Below are positions 32,589 through 43,921 of a stretch of 64,000 nucleotides of DNA, in pieces (the first letter of the stretch is position 1; the number at the start of each line of letters is the position of its first letter). Source of the DNA: Albitalea sp966211955 (GTDB taxonomy: Bacteria; Pseudomonadota; Gammaproteobacteria; Burkholderiales; Burkholderiaceae_C); assembly GCA_966211955.1 (NCBI GenBank), contig CBIHOF010000008.1:1-64000 (forward strand), written 5' to 3'. The position numbers and the translations under genes are program-made. The notes under the pieces are model-generated. The model was not told the DNA's origin. It searched no databases and saw nothing but the letters and a program-made list of their open reading frames with translations.

Positions 32589-33527
32589 ATGGTCAGTGCA
32601 GTGTTTCATTCGCCGCTCGAAGCGGCACCCGATGCGCGCAGCGTGACGCCGGTCAAGCAAGCCGCCGCAGCGCCCGCGCAGGCGACCCCCGCGGCGTCAT
32701 CCGCGCCGGTCGTGCCCAAGGCCGTCACGCCGTCCGCCAGCCGGGTGCCAACGGATTGGGGCGCCCTCGTGCTCAAGGTCTTCGCACCGTTGGCAGGCAT
32801 CGCCTTGCTGATCGGCGTGTGGGGCCTGCTCACGATGAAGGGAAGCACCTTTCCCACGCCGGCAGCCACGTTCGAGGAAGCCATCAAGGTCTTCTCCGAC
32901 CCGTTCTACCGCAAGGGCCCGAATGACCAGGGCATCGGCTGGAACATCCTCTTCTCGCTGCAGCGCGTGGCCATGGGCTTCGGCATGGCGGCGGCGGTGG
33001 GCATACCCCTTGGCTTCATGATCGGCCGCTTCGACGTCCTCAACCGAATGGTGTCGCCGCTCATCAGCCTGCTGCGGCCGGTCTCCCCGCTGGCCTGGCT
33101 GCCCATCGGCCTGCTGGTGTTCAAGGCCGCCAACCCGGCCGCCATCTGGACGATCTTCATCTGCTCCATCTGGCCGATGATCATCAACACCGCCGTCGGC
33201 GTGCAGCGTGTGCCCGAGGACTACATGAACGTCGCGAAGGTGCTCAACCTGTCCGAGTGGAAGATCATGTCGCGCATCCTCTTCCCCGCCGTGCTGCCCT
33301 ACATGCTCACCGGCGTGAGGCTCTCGGTCGGCACTGCATGGCTCGTGATCGTCGCCGCCGAAATGCTGACCGGCGGCGTGGGCATCGGCTTCTGGGTGTG
33401 GGACGAGTGGAACAACCTCAACGTGCAGCACATCCTGATCGCCATCTTCGTGATCGGCATCGTCGGGCTGCTGCTCGAATGGATGCTCGTGAGCATCGCC
33501 CGCCGCTTCAGCTACGAGAACGATTGA
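32589..33527 (+). CDS. nrtB: Nitrate ABC transporter permease
   Basis: A 312-residue inner-membrane permease. An N-terminal Ala/Pro-rich cytoplasmic tail of about 55 residues precedes six predicted membrane segments. The permease EAA loop follows MNVAKVLNLSEWKIMSRILFP, contacting the ATPase. It starts 30 bases after nrtA with AGGAG nearby. Family CysTW/NrtB. Confidence 0.93.
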   Translation: MVSAVFHSPLEAAPDARSVTPVKQAAAAPAQATPAASSAPVVPKAVTPSASRVPTDWGALVLKVFAPLAGIALLIGVWGLLTMKGSTFPTPAATFEEAIKVFSDPFYRKGPNDQGIGWNILFSLQRVAMGFGMAAAVGIPLGFMIGRFDVLNRMVSPLISLLRPVSPLAWLPIGLLVFKAANPAAIWTIFICSIWPMIINTAVGVQRVPEDYMNVAKVLNLSEWKIMSRILFPAVLPYMLTGVRLSVGTAWLVIVAAEMLTGGVGIGFWVWDEWNNLNVQHILIAIFVIGIVGLLLEWMLVSIARRFSYEND

Positions 33528-33541
33528 GGAAGGATCACACC

Positions 33542-34336
33542 ATGAAGAATTTCATCGATGTTCACGCAGCCGAGATGGTGTTCAGCACGAGGAAGGGCCG
33601 CTTCCACGCGCTGCACGATGTGAACCTCACGGTCGCCCGTGGCGAGTTCGTCACGCTCATCGGCCACTCGGGCTGCGGCAAGTCAACGCTGCTCAACCTC
33701 ATCGCGGGGCTGCTCATGCCCACGAGTGGTGCGCTGCTGTGCGACAACCGCGAGATTGCATCACCGGGGCCCGAGCGCGCCGTGGTGTTCCAGAACCATT
33801 CGCTGCTGCCCTGGCTCACCTGCTACGAGAACGTGCACCTCGCGGTGGAGCGCGTGTTTGGCGCCAAGGCCAACCGCACTGAGCTGAAGCGCCGCACGCT
33901 CGATGCGCTGGAGCTCGTCGGAATGAGCCACGCGACCAACAAGCGCCCGCACGAGATCTCCGGCGGCATGAAGCAGCGCGTGGGCATCGCCCGGGCGCTG
34001 GCGATGGAGCCCAAGGTGCTGCTGATGGACGAGCCATTCGGCGCCTTGGACGCACTGACCCGTGCACATCTGCAAGATGAACTGCTGAAGATTGTGGCAA
34101 GAACGCAAAGTACGGTCGTGATGGTCACGCACGACGTGGACGAAGCCGTGCTGCTGTCCGACCGCATCGTGATGATGACCAACGGCCCGGCAGCAACCAT
34201 CGGCGAGATCCTGCGCGTCGAGCTGGAACGTCCGCGCAACCGGGTGGCGCTGGCCGAGGACAGCCGATACGTGCACTACCGCAAGGAGGTGCTGGACTTC
34301 CTCTACACACGCCACGGACAAAAGCTGGCCGCGTAG
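33542..34336 (+). CDS. nrtD: Nitrate ABC transporter ATPase
   Basis: A 264-residue ABC ATPase. Walker A is GHSGCGKST (about 40), the Q-loop lies in VVFQNHSLLPW, the signature is ISGGMKQR (about 140), Walker B is VLLMDEPFGALDALT, and the H-loop is VTHDVDEA. It is single-domain, so NrtD rather than the NrtC fusion with a binding domain. ATG at 33542, 14 bases after nrtB. Ends the operon; a terminator follows after a gene-free stretch. Confidence 0.93.
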   Translation: MKNFIDVHAAEMVFSTRKGRFHALHDVNLTVARGEFVTLIGHSGCGKSTLLNLIAGLLMPTSGALLCDNREIASPGPERAVVFQNHSLLPWLTCYENVHLAVERVFGAKANRTELKRRTLDALELVGMSHATNKRPHEISGGMKQRVGIARALAMEPKVLLMDEPFGALDALTRAHLQDELLKIVARTQSTVVMVTHDVDEAVLLSDRIVMMTNGPAATIGEILRVELERPRNRVALAEDSRYVHYRKEVLDFLYTRHGQKLAA

Positions 34337-34339
34337 AAG

Positions 34340-34440
34340 CGACGCGTCCATCAAGCTACGCCCGCGGAGCGGCTGCGCCGGTCCGCCAGGCGGCGCCCCA
34401 TGGGGGCAGGAGCGCAGCGACTGGGGGGCCGTCAATCAGG
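34340..34440. repeat. GC-rich intergenic repeat
   Basis: Between nrtD and the terminator lies a GC-rich run with GCGCCGG, CCAGGCGGCGCCCC and GGGGGCAGG blocks that can pair. Related GC-rich blocks follow the GAF gene (51110-51195) and form the 3' end of the EVE gene (about 57390-57460). This seems to be a dispersed repeat family of the host genome. Confidence 0.45.
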
Positions 34441-34512
34441 CACGGGCCTTGCGTATGAGGGAGTGGCAATCGCGAGATTGCTTATCTCCTCAGTAGGGCC
34501 CAGCCCTTTGTG

Positions 34513-34547
34513 AACCTCCGGGTCCCAGCGGCCCGGAGGTTTTTTTC
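34513..34547 (+). terminator. Rho-independent terminator after nrtABD
   Basis: AACCTCCGGG, a 9-base loop, CCCGGAGGTT, then T-run on the plus strand. It separates the convergent nrt and isc operons. Confidence 0.9.
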
Positions 34548-34551
34548 TGGC

Positions 34552-34890
34552 TCAGTGCTTCTCTTTGGCGTGGTTGATCGAGTACTTCGGGATCTCGATG
34601 GTCACGTCTTTCTGCGAGACGATGGCCTGACAGGACAGGCGCGATGTCGGCTCCAGGCCCCACGCGCGATCGAGCAGGTCTTCTTCAGACTCGTCGAGCT
34701 CGCCCAGCGAATCGAAGCCCTCGCGCACCACGACGTGGCAGGTGGTGCAGGCGCAGCTCATCTCGCACGCATGTTCGATCTCGATGTCGTGCTCGAGCAT
34801 GGCCTCGCACAGCGAGGTGCCGGCGTCGGCCTTGATCTCGGCGCCGTTGGGGCAGTACTCGGGGTGCGGAAGGATCTTGATGATGGGCAT
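34552..34890 (-). CDS. fdx: [2Fe-2S] ferredoxin of the isc operon
   Basis: A 112-residue ferredoxin supplying electrons for cluster assembly on IscU. Cluster ligands are in HACEMSCACTTCHVV (C-x5-C-x2-C) and LSCQA. This adrenodoxin-like pattern is standard for Isc Fdx. Last gene of the operon, 10 bases after hscA. Confidence 0.95.
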   Translation of the reverse strand: MPIIKILPHPEYCPNGAEIKADAGTSLCEAMLEHDIEIEHACEMSCACTTCHVVVREGFDSLGELDESEEDLLDRAWGLEPTSRLSCQAIVSQKDVTIEIPKYSINHAKEKH

Positions 34891-34900
34891 GGCTCAGGAC

Positions 34901-36757
34901 TCAGATCTGGTCGACGCTGCGTCCGGCCAGGGCCTGCTGGATGCTGCGGTTCATTCGTTCGGCTGCGAAGGCTTCGGTGCCTTTCGCCAGGGCTTCGACG
35001 GCGGCGTCGATGAGGTGATGGTCTTCGCCCTCACGCACTGATTCGATGCTGACGAGCAGCTGGTCGATGGCCTGTCGCTCGTCAGTCGACAACAGGTCGC
35101 CATCGGCCGCAAGTGCCGCACGAGTCGCCAGCAACATGCGTTCGGCCTCGACACGTGACTCGCGCAAGCTGCGCGCCTTCATGTCGTCTTCGGCGGTGCT
35201 GAAGCTTTCACGCAGCATGCGGGCCACGTCGTCGTCCGACAGGCCGTAGCTCGGCTTGACGTTGATGGCGGCTTCGACGCCGGAGGCTTCCTCGCGCGCC
35301 TTCACGCTCAAGAGGCCGTCGGCATCGACCTGGAAGCTCACGCGGATGCGTGCCGCGCCGGCCACCATCGGCGGGATGCCGCGCAGCTCGAAGCGCGCGA
35401 GCGAGCGGCAGTCGCTCACCAGCTCGCGCTCACCTTGCACGACGTGGATGGCCATCGCGGTCTGGCCGTCCTTGAAGGTCGTGAACTCCTGCGCGCGAGC
35501 AGTGGGGATGGTGCTGTTGCGCGGGATGATGCGCTCGACCAAACCGCCCATGGTTTCGAGGCCGAGCGACAGCGGGATCACGTCGAGCAGCAGCAGCTCG
35601 TCGGCGCCAGCATTGCCCGCGAGTGCATTCGCCTGGATGGCAGCGCCGAGCGCGACCACTTCGTCAGGATTGAGGTTGGTGAGCGGCGTCTGGCCGAAGA
35701 AGTCGCCGACCGCCTTTTGCACCATGGGCATGCGGGTCGAGCCGCCGACCATCACCACGCCTTGCACATCGGGCTTGTCGGCCTTCGCGTCGCGCAATAC
35801 CTTCTTCACAGCCGCGAGCGTGCGCGTGACGAGCGCCGTGCCCAGCGACTCGAACTGCGCTCGAGTGATGCGAACCGACAGCTCGCCGGTCGATAGCGGG
35901 CATGCCAAGGTCGCGTGATCGGCGCTGGAGAGTTTTTCCTTTGCGGCGCGGGCAGCCACGAGCACGCTGCGCTTGTCCTGCGGCGTGACGGCGGCGAGCG
36001 ACGATTGGTCGAGGGCCCAATCGGCGAGTGCGCGATCGAAGTCGTCGCCGCCGAGCGCTGAGTCCCCGCCTGTGGCAACGACTTCAAACACGCCTGCACT
36101 CAGGCGCAACAGCGAAATGTCGAAAGTGCCGCCACCGAGGTCGTACACCGCGTACAGGCCCTCGGAGCCATGCTCCAGGCCGTAGGCGATGGCTGCGGCC
36201 GTGGGCTCGTTGATGAGGCGCAGCACATTCAAGCCGGCGAGTTGCGCGGCATCCTTGGTCGCCTGCCGCTGGGCGTCGTCGAAATACGCGGGCACAGTGA
36301 TCACAGCACCGAAGAGCTCGTCATCGAAGGTGTCTTCCGCCCGGTACCGCAGCGTCGCGAGGATCTCCGCAGACACCTCCACCGGCGACTTCACGCCATC
36401 CACCGTTTGCAACTGCACCATGCCCGGTGCATCGATGAAATCGTAGGGCAGCTTCTCGCGATGCGCGATGTCGGCGAGGCCTCGGCCCATGAAGCGCTTG
36501 ACCGACACGATGGTGTTGCGCGGGTCGATGGCCGCTTCCGACAGTGCCTCGTACCCGATGTGCCGGCCACCGCCTTCGAGGTAGCGGACCGCCGAAGGCA
36601 GGATCACGCGGCCTTGATCGTCGGGCAGGCATTCGGCCACGGAATTGCGAACCGCCGCCACCAGCGAATGCGTGGTGCCCAAGTCAATGCCCACCGCGAT
36701 GCGTCGCTGGTGCGGGTCGGGCGCGCCGCCGGGCTCGGAGATCTGAAGCAGTGCCAT
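34901..36757 (-). CDS. hscA: Fe-S assembly Hsp70 chaperone
   Basis: A 618-residue DnaK-like ATPase specialised for releasing clusters from IscU. ATPase motifs include GIDLGTTHSLVA (about 25), INEPTAAAIAYGLE, VYDLGGGTFDISLL and VGGSTRMPMVQ. A substrate-binding domain starts near residue 390 (LLDVIPLSLGLETMGG). I chose the ATG at 36757, 4 bases after the hscB stop. HscB is its J-protein partner. Confidence 0.96.
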   Translation of the reverse strand: MALLQISEPGGAPDPHQRRIAVGIDLGTTHSLVAAVRNSVAECLPDDQGRVILPSAVRYLEGGGRHIGYEALSEAAIDPRNTIVSVKRFMGRGLADIAHREKLPYDFIDAPGMVQLQTVDGVKSPVEVSAEILATLRYRAEDTFDDELFGAVITVPAYFDDAQRQATKDAAQLAGLNVLRLINEPTAAAIAYGLEHGSEGLYAVYDLGGGTFDISLLRLSAGVFEVVATGGDSALGGDDFDRALADWALDQSSLAAVTPQDKRSVLVAARAAKEKLSSADHATLACPLSTGELSVRITRAQFESLGTALVTRTLAAVKKVLRDAKADKPDVQGVVMVGGSTRMPMVQKAVGDFFGQTPLTNLNPDEVVALGAAIQANALAGNAGADELLLLDVIPLSLGLETMGGLVERIIPRNSTIPTARAQEFTTFKDGQTAMAIHVVQGERELVSDCRSLARFELRGIPPMVAGAARIRVSFQVDADGLLSVKAREEASGVEAAINVKPSYGLSDDDVARMLRESFSTAEDDMKARSLRESRVEAERMLLATRAALAADGDLLSTDERQAIDQLLVSIESVREGEDHHLIDAAVEALAKGTEAFAAERMNRSIQQALAGRSVDQI

Positions 36758-36761
36758 GTTC

Positions 36762-37280
36762 TTATTGTCCCAGCGCCTCCAGGCGCCTTTCGATGTCCTG
36801 GACAAAGCGCTCAACGAACATGAGGGCTCTGACCTGTTGCGCCGCCGCCTTGGGGTCGCTGCGCTCGTCGAGGCTGTTGGCCAGCTCGGCAAGAGCCTTT
36901 GCGCGATGCGCTCCAACCTCGTCCGACAGCGCCTCGACCTCGTCCACACCGTCCGCGTCGTCCAACGCCTCGCGCCATTCCATCTGCTGCACCAGGAATG
37001 CCGGCGGCATGGCCGTGTTGTTCTCCGCGTCGACCGCTTCGCCCTGCAGTTCGCAGAGGTAGGCGGCACGCTTGAGCGGATCCTTCAGGCGCTGGTAAGC
37101 CTCGTTCACGCGCACGGCCCACTGCATCGCCACACGTTGCGCCGCGCCGCCTTCGGCCGCGAACTTGTCCGGGTGCACTTCACCCTGCAGGGCTCGCCAG
37201 CGCGCGTCCAGCACGGCGCGATCCTGCGCGAAGCGCCGTGGCACGCCGAAGAGTTCGAAGTCGTCGCTGTCGAGCTTCAT
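36762..37280 (-). CDS. hscB: Fe-S assembly J-domain co-chaperone
   Basis: A 172-residue J-protein. The J-domain motif HPDKF lies near residue 37, and the C-terminal helical domain that grips IscU spans about 85-172. It stimulates HscA ATPase and hands over IscU. Length matches the family. Confidence 0.95.
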   Translation of the reverse strand: MKLDSDDFELFGVPRRFAQDRAVLDARWRALQGEVHPDKFAAEGGAAQRVAMQWAVRVNEAYQRLKDPLKRAAYLCELQGEAVDAENNTAMPPAFLVQQMEWREALDDADGVDEVEALSDEVGAHRAKALAELANSLDERSDPKAAAQQVRALMFVERFVQDIERRLEALGQ

Positions 37281-37360
37281 GCCTTGGGTTCAGACGCAGA
37301 AAGGGTCAAGCGTAAAAAAGGCGCGGTTCGCGGCCGCGCCTGGTCGTCGATGAATGTCCG

Positions 37361-37684
37361 TCAGACGCGGAATGACTCGCCGCAACCGCAGCGGTCCTTC
37401 TCGCGCGGATTGCGGAACTTGAAGCCTTCGTTGAGGCCTTCGCGCACGAAGTCGAGCTCCGTGCCGTCGATGTAGGGCAGGCTCTTGGGGTCGATGAGCA
37501 CCTTCACGCCATGCCCTTCGAACACGACGTCCTCGGGCGCGATGTCGTCCGCATATTCGAGCTTGTAGGCAAGACCGGAACAGCCCGTGGTCTTCACGCC
37601 CAGGCGCACGCCCACCCCCTTGCCTCGCTTGGTGATGTAGCGCGAGACATGGCGGGCTGCCGCTTCTGTCAGGGTGACGGCCAT
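37361..37684 (-). CDS. iscA: Iron-sulfur carrier protein IscA
   Basis: A 107-residue A-type carrier. Conserved cysteines are in KTTGCSGLAY (about 35) and at the C terminus RCGCGESF. It transfers clusters or iron between IscU and client proteins. Four bases after iscU; an 80-base gap precedes hscB. Confidence 0.96.
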   Translation of the reverse strand: MAVTLTEAAARHVSRYITKRGKGVGVRLGVKTTGCSGLAYKLEYADDIAPEDVVFEGHGVKVLIDPKSLPYIDGTELDFVREGLNEGFKFRNPREKDRCGCGESFRV

Positions 37685-37688
37685 GAGG

Positions 37689-38075
37689 TCAGTGAGCCTT
37701 CTTGGCCTTGTAGTCCTGCACCGCTGCCTTGATCGCGTCTTCCGCGAGGATGGAGCAGTGGATCTTGACGGGCGGCAGCGCCAGCTCTTCGGCGATGTGC
37801 GTGTTCTTGATCGTCAGCGCTTCGTCCAGCGACTTGCCCTTGACCCATTCGGTCACGAGCGAGCTCGACGCAATGGCCGAGCCGCAGCCGTAGGTCTTGA
37901 ACTTCGCGTCCTCGATGAGGCCGGTGGCGGGGTTCACCTTGATCTGCAACTTCATCACGTCGCCACACGCGGGTGCGCCGACCATGCCGGTACCGATGGT
38001 GTCGTCGCCCTTTTCGAACGAGCCGACGTTGCGGGGGTTTTCGTAGTGATCAACGACTTTTTCGCTGTATGCCAT
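37689..38075 (-). CDS. iscU: Iron-sulfur cluster scaffold
   Basis: A 128-residue scaffold protein. The three cluster cysteines are in GAPACGD, KTYGCGSA and KIHCSILA. The HscA recognition motif LPPVK directly precedes the last one. Full length and intact. Confidence 0.97.
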   Translation of the reverse strand: MAYSEKVVDHYENPRNVGSFEKGDDTIGTGMVGAPACGDVMKLQIKVNPATGLIEDAKFKTYGCGSAIASSSLVTEWVKGKSLDEALTIKNTHIAEELALPPVKIHCSILAEDAIKAAVQDYKAKKAH

Positions 38076-38099
38076 GTCAGTTCTCCAACAACTTCAGTT

Positions 38100-39323
38100 T
38101 CAGTGCGCCGTCCACTGGATCGCACTGATGTCGACGCCGTCCTTGTACATCTCCCACAGCGGCGAGAGTTCGCGCAGTTTCGCCACGCGGTCCTTCAAGG
38201 TCGCCACCACATAGTCGATGTCCTCGACGGTGGTGTATCGCCCGATCGTCATGCGCAGGGATGAGTGCGCGAGTTCGTCGCTGCGGCCGAGCGCGCGCAG
38301 CACATAGCTGGGCTCCAGGCTCGCCGAGGTGCAGGCAGAGCCGGAGGACACCGCCACGCCCTTGATGCCCATGATCAACGACTCGCCTTCGACGAAATTG
38401 AAGGACATGTTGACGTTGTGGGGCGCGCGCTTGTCGGCGTGGCCGTTGAGGAAGACCTGTTCGATGTCCGACAGGCCGTCGATGAGGCGCTTGTGCAGCA
38501 TGCGGATGCGCTCGTTGTCGACGCCCATCTCGGCGCGCGCGATGCGATACGCCTCGCCCATGCCCACGATCTGGTGCGTGGCGAGCGTTCCCGAGCGCAT
38601 GCCGCGCTCGTGGCCGCCGCCGTGCATCTGTGCCTCGATGCGCACGCGCGGCTTGCGGCGCACGTACAGCGCGCCGATGCCCTTGGGGCCGTAAGTCTTG
38701 TGCGACGCGAGGCTCATCAGGTCGACGGGCAGTTTGCTCACGTCGATCTCGATCTTGCCGGTAGCCTGCGCGGAGTCGACGTGGAAGATCACGCCGCGCT
38801 CGCGGCAGATGGTGCCGAGCGTGGGGATGTCTTGAATGACGCCGATCTCGTTGTTCACGTACATGACCGACGCGAGGATGGTGTCCGGGCGGATCGCCGC
38901 CTTGAACTTCTCGATGTCGATCAGGCCGTCTTCCTGCACGTCGAGGTAGGTCACCTCGAAGCCCTGGCGTTCCAGCTCACGCATGGTGTCGAGCACGGCC
39001 TTGTGCTCGGTCTTCACGGTGATGAGGTGCTTGCCGCGGGTCTTGTAGAACTGGGCCGCGCCCTTGAGCGCGAGGTTGATGGACTCGGTGGCGCCGGAGG
39101 TCCACACGATTTCTCGCGGGTCCGCGCCGATGAGCGCCGCCACCTGCTCGCGCGCACGCTCGACCGCCGCCTCCGCTTCCCATCCCCATGCATGGCTGCG
39201 GGACGCCGGGTTGCCGAAGTGATCGTGCAACCACGGAATCATCGCGTCCACCACCCGCTTGTCCACGGGCGTGGTGGCGGCGTAGTCGATGTAGATCGGG
39301 AAGTGAGGGGTCGTCGTGTCCAT
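38100..39323 (-). CDS. iscS: Cysteine desulfurase
   Basis: A 407-residue PLP enzyme that takes sulfur from cysteine and passes it to IscU (and tRNA thiolation enzymes). The PLP lysine is in SLASHKTYGPKGIG (about 208). The mobile-loop active cysteine is in SSGSACTSASLEPS (about 333). The 25-base gap to iscU shows one operon. Confidence 0.97.
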   Translation of the reverse strand: MDTTTPHFPIYIDYAATTPVDKRVVDAMIPWLHDHFGNPASRSHAWGWEAEAAVERAREQVAALIGADPREIVWTSGATESINLALKGAAQFYKTRGKHLITVKTEHKAVLDTMRELERQGFEVTYLDVQEDGLIDIEKFKAAIRPDTILASVMYVNNEIGVIQDIPTLGTICRERGVIFHVDSAQATGKIEIDVSKLPVDLMSLASHKTYGPKGIGALYVRRKPRVRIEAQMHGGGHERGMRSGTLATHQIVGMGEAYRIARAEMGVDNERIRMLHKRLIDGLSDIEQVFLNGHADKRAPHNVNMSFNFVEGESLIMGIKGVAVSSGSACTSASLEPSYVLRALGRSDELAHSSLRMTIGRYTTVEDIDYVVATLKDRVAKLRELSPLWEMYKDGVDISAIQWTAH

Positions 39324-39378
39324 GGGGGGCGAGTGTGATCAATGCGGCGCGTCCACCACGCCGCCGGGGTCAAACTAC

Positions 39379-39912
39379 TTACTTCGAGAAAGCGCTGCCG
39401 AGCGCGAAGACAGAGTTGGGGGCGTTCACCTTGATGGGCTTGACCACCGGCTGCGTGGAAATTGCACGCTTGACCGGGTGCTCCTCGATGGAGACGCCCT
39501 TCGCCAGCTGCTCGTCCACCAGCGACTTCAGCGAGATGGAGTCGAGGTATTCGATCATCTTGGTATTGAGGCTGGCCCAGAGGTCGTGGGTCATGCAGCG
39601 GCCGCTGTCTTCGCCCATGCAGTTTTCCTTGCCACCGCAGCCAGTGGCGTCGATGGGTTCGTCAACGGCAACGATGATGTCAGCAACGGTGATTTCTTCG
39701 GACTTGCGACCGAGCGAATAGCCGCCGCCGGGGCCACGGGTGCTTTCCACGAGTTCATGGCGGCGCAGCTTGCCGAACAGCTGCTCGAGATAGGAAAGCG
39801 AAATTTGCTGGCGGGCACTGATGGCAGCCAGTGCAACCGGACCCGAATGCTCACGAAGAGCCAGATCGATCATGGCGGTAACGGCGAAACGCCCTTTGGT
39901 GGTCAAACGCAT
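39379..39912 (-). CDS. iscR: Iron-sulfur cluster-sensing repressor
   Basis: A 177-residue Rrf2-family regulator. A winged helix occupies the first 80 residues (SARQQISLSYLEQLFGKLRR). Cluster ligands are in GCGGKENCMGEDSGRCMTHD (C-x5-C-x5-C), near residue 95. With its [2Fe-2S] cluster it represses the isc operon. Its target-like site lies upstream at 40052-40072. First gene of the operon. Confidence 0.96.
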   Translation of the reverse strand: MRLTTKGRFAVTAMIDLALREHSGPVALAAISARQQISLSYLEQLFGKLRRHELVESTRGPGGGYSLGRKSEEITVADIIVAVDEPIDATGCGGKENCMGEDSGRCMTHDLWASLNTKMIEYLDSISLKSLVDEQLAKGVSIEEHPVKRAISTQPVVKPIKVNAPNSVFALGSAFSK

Positions 39913-40040
39913 TGAATTTCTCCTGAAGCCTTGCGGCGCAACAAAGACAGCGACCTCACTGGCGGAATCCCCTCTGCCGACTCACCGTACGGGTTATCCC
40001 TCGAAGGGAAACCCTTGCTTTATTCCTACTAGTTCGGTCG

Positions 40041-40072
40041 AGTATAGCGGAAGCCGACTGATTTGGTCGGGC
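40041..40072 (-). promoter_or_regulatory. isc promoter with IscR type 1 site
   Basis: On the minus strand, CCCGACCAAATCAGTCGGCT (about 40071-40052) fits the core of the IscR type 1 consensus (YYGAC, six bases, AGTCRR). A TATACT -10 box follows at 40046-40041. The site overlaps the -35 region, as expected for repression. Confidence 0.7.
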
Positions 40073-40105
40073 TAGAGCCCTTCAAGTTCCGGGTAATTGG
40101 TGCGC

Positions 40106-40151
40106 CGCAAAAAGACCAAAGCCCCGAAACCTTGTAGGTCTCGTGGCTTTA
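40106..40151 (-). terminator. uvrB terminator
   Basis: On the minus strand AAAGCCACGAGACC and GGTTTCGGGGCTTT form a 14-base stem with two imperfect pairs and loop TACAA, followed by a TTTTT run. Ends uvrB before the isc promoter. Confidence 0.85.
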
Positions 40152-40181
40152 GGGCAATCCATGTGCCTCCCGGGGTTATTC

Positions 40182-42314
<2,133 letters not shown>

Positions 42315-42433
42315 GGCAATTAGAATCCTGGGGTTTTCCCGCGATGGGACGACAAAGGGCAATCGACGAGATTAGCCCAAATCACTTATCCGCTCTACTG
42401 ACACTCCGGTGTCGCACACCTGCAAGGACAGAC

Positions 42434-43633
42434 ATGGCTTCGCTCTTCGCCGCCGTCGAAATGGCTCCCCGTGACCCCATCCTGGGCCTGAACGAACAGT
42501 TCAATGCGGACCCGAACCCGGCGAAAGTGAACCTCGGCGTCGGCGTGTACTACGACGACGACGGCAAGCTGCCCCTGCTGAAGTGCGTGCAGGCCGCCGA
42601 AAAGCAGATGGTCGAGGCGCCCAAGGCCCGCGGCTACCTGCCCATCGATGGCATCGCGGCCTATGACAAGGCGGTGCAAGGCCTCGTATTTGGGGCGGAC
42701 AGCGAGATCCTCAAGGTCGGCCGCGTCGCGACCGTGCAGGCCGTGGGCGGAACCGGCGGACTGAAGGTCGGCGCCGATTTCCTCAAGCGTGTGAACGCCG
42801 ATGCCAAGGTGCTCATCAGCGACCCGAGCTGGGAAAACCACCGCGCGCTGTTCGAAAACGCCGGCTTCCCGGTCGAAAACTATCCGTACTACGACGCAGC
42901 CAAGCGCGGCATCAATGTTGACGGGATGCTGACCGCGCTCAACGGCGCGAAGGCCGGCACCATCGTCGTGCTGCACGCCTGCTGCCACAACCCGACCGGC
43001 TACGACATCACGCTCGACCAGTGGAAGCAGGTCATCGAGATCGTCAAGAACCGCGGCCTCGTGCCCTTCCTCGACATGGCCTACCAGGGCTTCGGCGAAG
43101 GCATTGCCGAGGACGGCGCGGTGATCCAGTTCTTCGTCGATTCCGGCCTCGACTTCTTCGTGTCCACGAGCTTCTCCAAGAGCTTCTCGCTGTACGGCGA
43201 GCGCGTCGGCGCCTTGAGCGTGGTCGCGAAGTCCAAGGACGAAGCTGACCGCGTGCTGAGCCAGCTCAAGCGCGTGATCCGCACCAACTACTCCAATCCG
43301 CCCACGCACGGCGCCCAGGTGGTCGCCACCGTGCTGACCACGCCGGCGCTGCGCCAGATGTGGGAAGAAGAACTCGCCGGCATGCGCGTTCGCATCAAGC
43401 AGATGCGCGTTGCACTGCAGGACAAGCTGAAGGCCGCAGGCGTGAAGCAGGACATGAGCTTCATCACCCAGCAAAAGGGCATGTTCAGCTATTCCGGCCT
43501 CACCAAAGAGCAGATGCAGCGCCTGCGCAGCGAGTTCGGCATCTATGGAGTCGATTCCGGCCGGATCTGCGTGGCGGCACTCAACAGCAAGAACATCGAT
43601 GCGGTGGTCGCCGCCATCGCGAAGGTCTCGTAA
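42434..43633 (+). CDS. tyrB: Aromatic/aspartate aminotransferase
   Basis: A 399-residue class I aminotransferase of the AspC/TyrB group. It begins with the typical FAAVEMAPRDPILGLNEQF; HACCHNPTGYD and the PLP lysine motif STSFSKSFSLYGERVGAL (about 250) are present. It interconverts aspartate or aromatic amino acids with their oxo acids. Divergent from uvrB, monocistronic and followed by a terminator. Symbol assigned by family; aspC is the alternative. Confidence 0.9.
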   Translation: MASLFAAVEMAPRDPILGLNEQFNADPNPAKVNLGVGVYYDDDGKLPLLKCVQAAEKQMVEAPKARGYLPIDGIAAYDKAVQGLVFGADSEILKVGRVATVQAVGGTGGLKVGADFLKRVNADAKVLISDPSWENHRALFENAGFPVENYPYYDAAKRGINVDGMLTALNGAKAGTIVVLHACCHNPTGYDITLDQWKQVIEIVKNRGLVPFLDMAYQGFGEGIAEDGAVIQFFVDSGLDFFVSTSFSKSFSLYGERVGALSVVAKSKDEADRVLSQLKRVIRTNYSNPPTHGAQVVATVLTTPALRQMWEEELAGMRVRIKQMRVALQDKLKAAGVKQDMSFITQQKGMFSYSGLTKEQMQRLRSEFGIYGVDSGRICVAALNSKNIDAVVAAIAKVS

Positions 43634-43656
43634 CCGCCTCGTAACCTGGAAGGCTC

Positions 43657-43682
43657 AAGGCCCGGCTCGACCGGGCCTTTTT
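43657..43682 (+). terminator. Rho-independent terminator after tyrB
   Basis: AAGGCCCGG, loop CTCGA, CCGGGCCTT then T-run. Confidence 0.9.
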
Positions 43683-43720
43683 CGTGCTTGGGACAAGCGC
43701 CTGTCTTCAACGCGACAGTA

Positions 43721-43739
43721 TGGTGCGTGCAACGCACCA
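43721..43739. promoter_or_regulatory. 19-base palindrome upstream of phaZ
   Basis: TGGTGCGT-GCA-ACGCACCA is a perfect 8-base dyad about 180 bases before phaZ. It may be an operator; no regulator family is recognised. Confidence 0.4.
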
Positions 43740-43921
43740 AACACCGCTGTTTTCGAGGCTTGTCCCTGCTGTGAGTGAGGCACGATGAATGCCGAGCTTC
43801 TAGAATGCTGCATCGCACCATCACAAGCAGTTACTGCAGGTGATGCGTTGAAGCGCCGTCCGCCATGCTGGCGCGCGAGTACAAGGACCGTTGGAAGTGA
43901 ACGTCAATAAAAGGAACGTCG

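Noticed and set aside
31158..32660. 500-codon minus-strand frame opposite nrtA
   Set aside because: His/Val/Gly/Arg-rich antisense shadow of the binding-protein gene.
34901..37069. Longer hscA frame starting at 37069
   Set aside because: The extra part is a shadow of hscB; HscA begins at MALLQISEPG (36757).
42315..42433. LexA box in the uvrB promoter
   Set aside because: A GACACTCCGGTGTC dyad is present but does not match the CTGT-N8-ACAG consensus.
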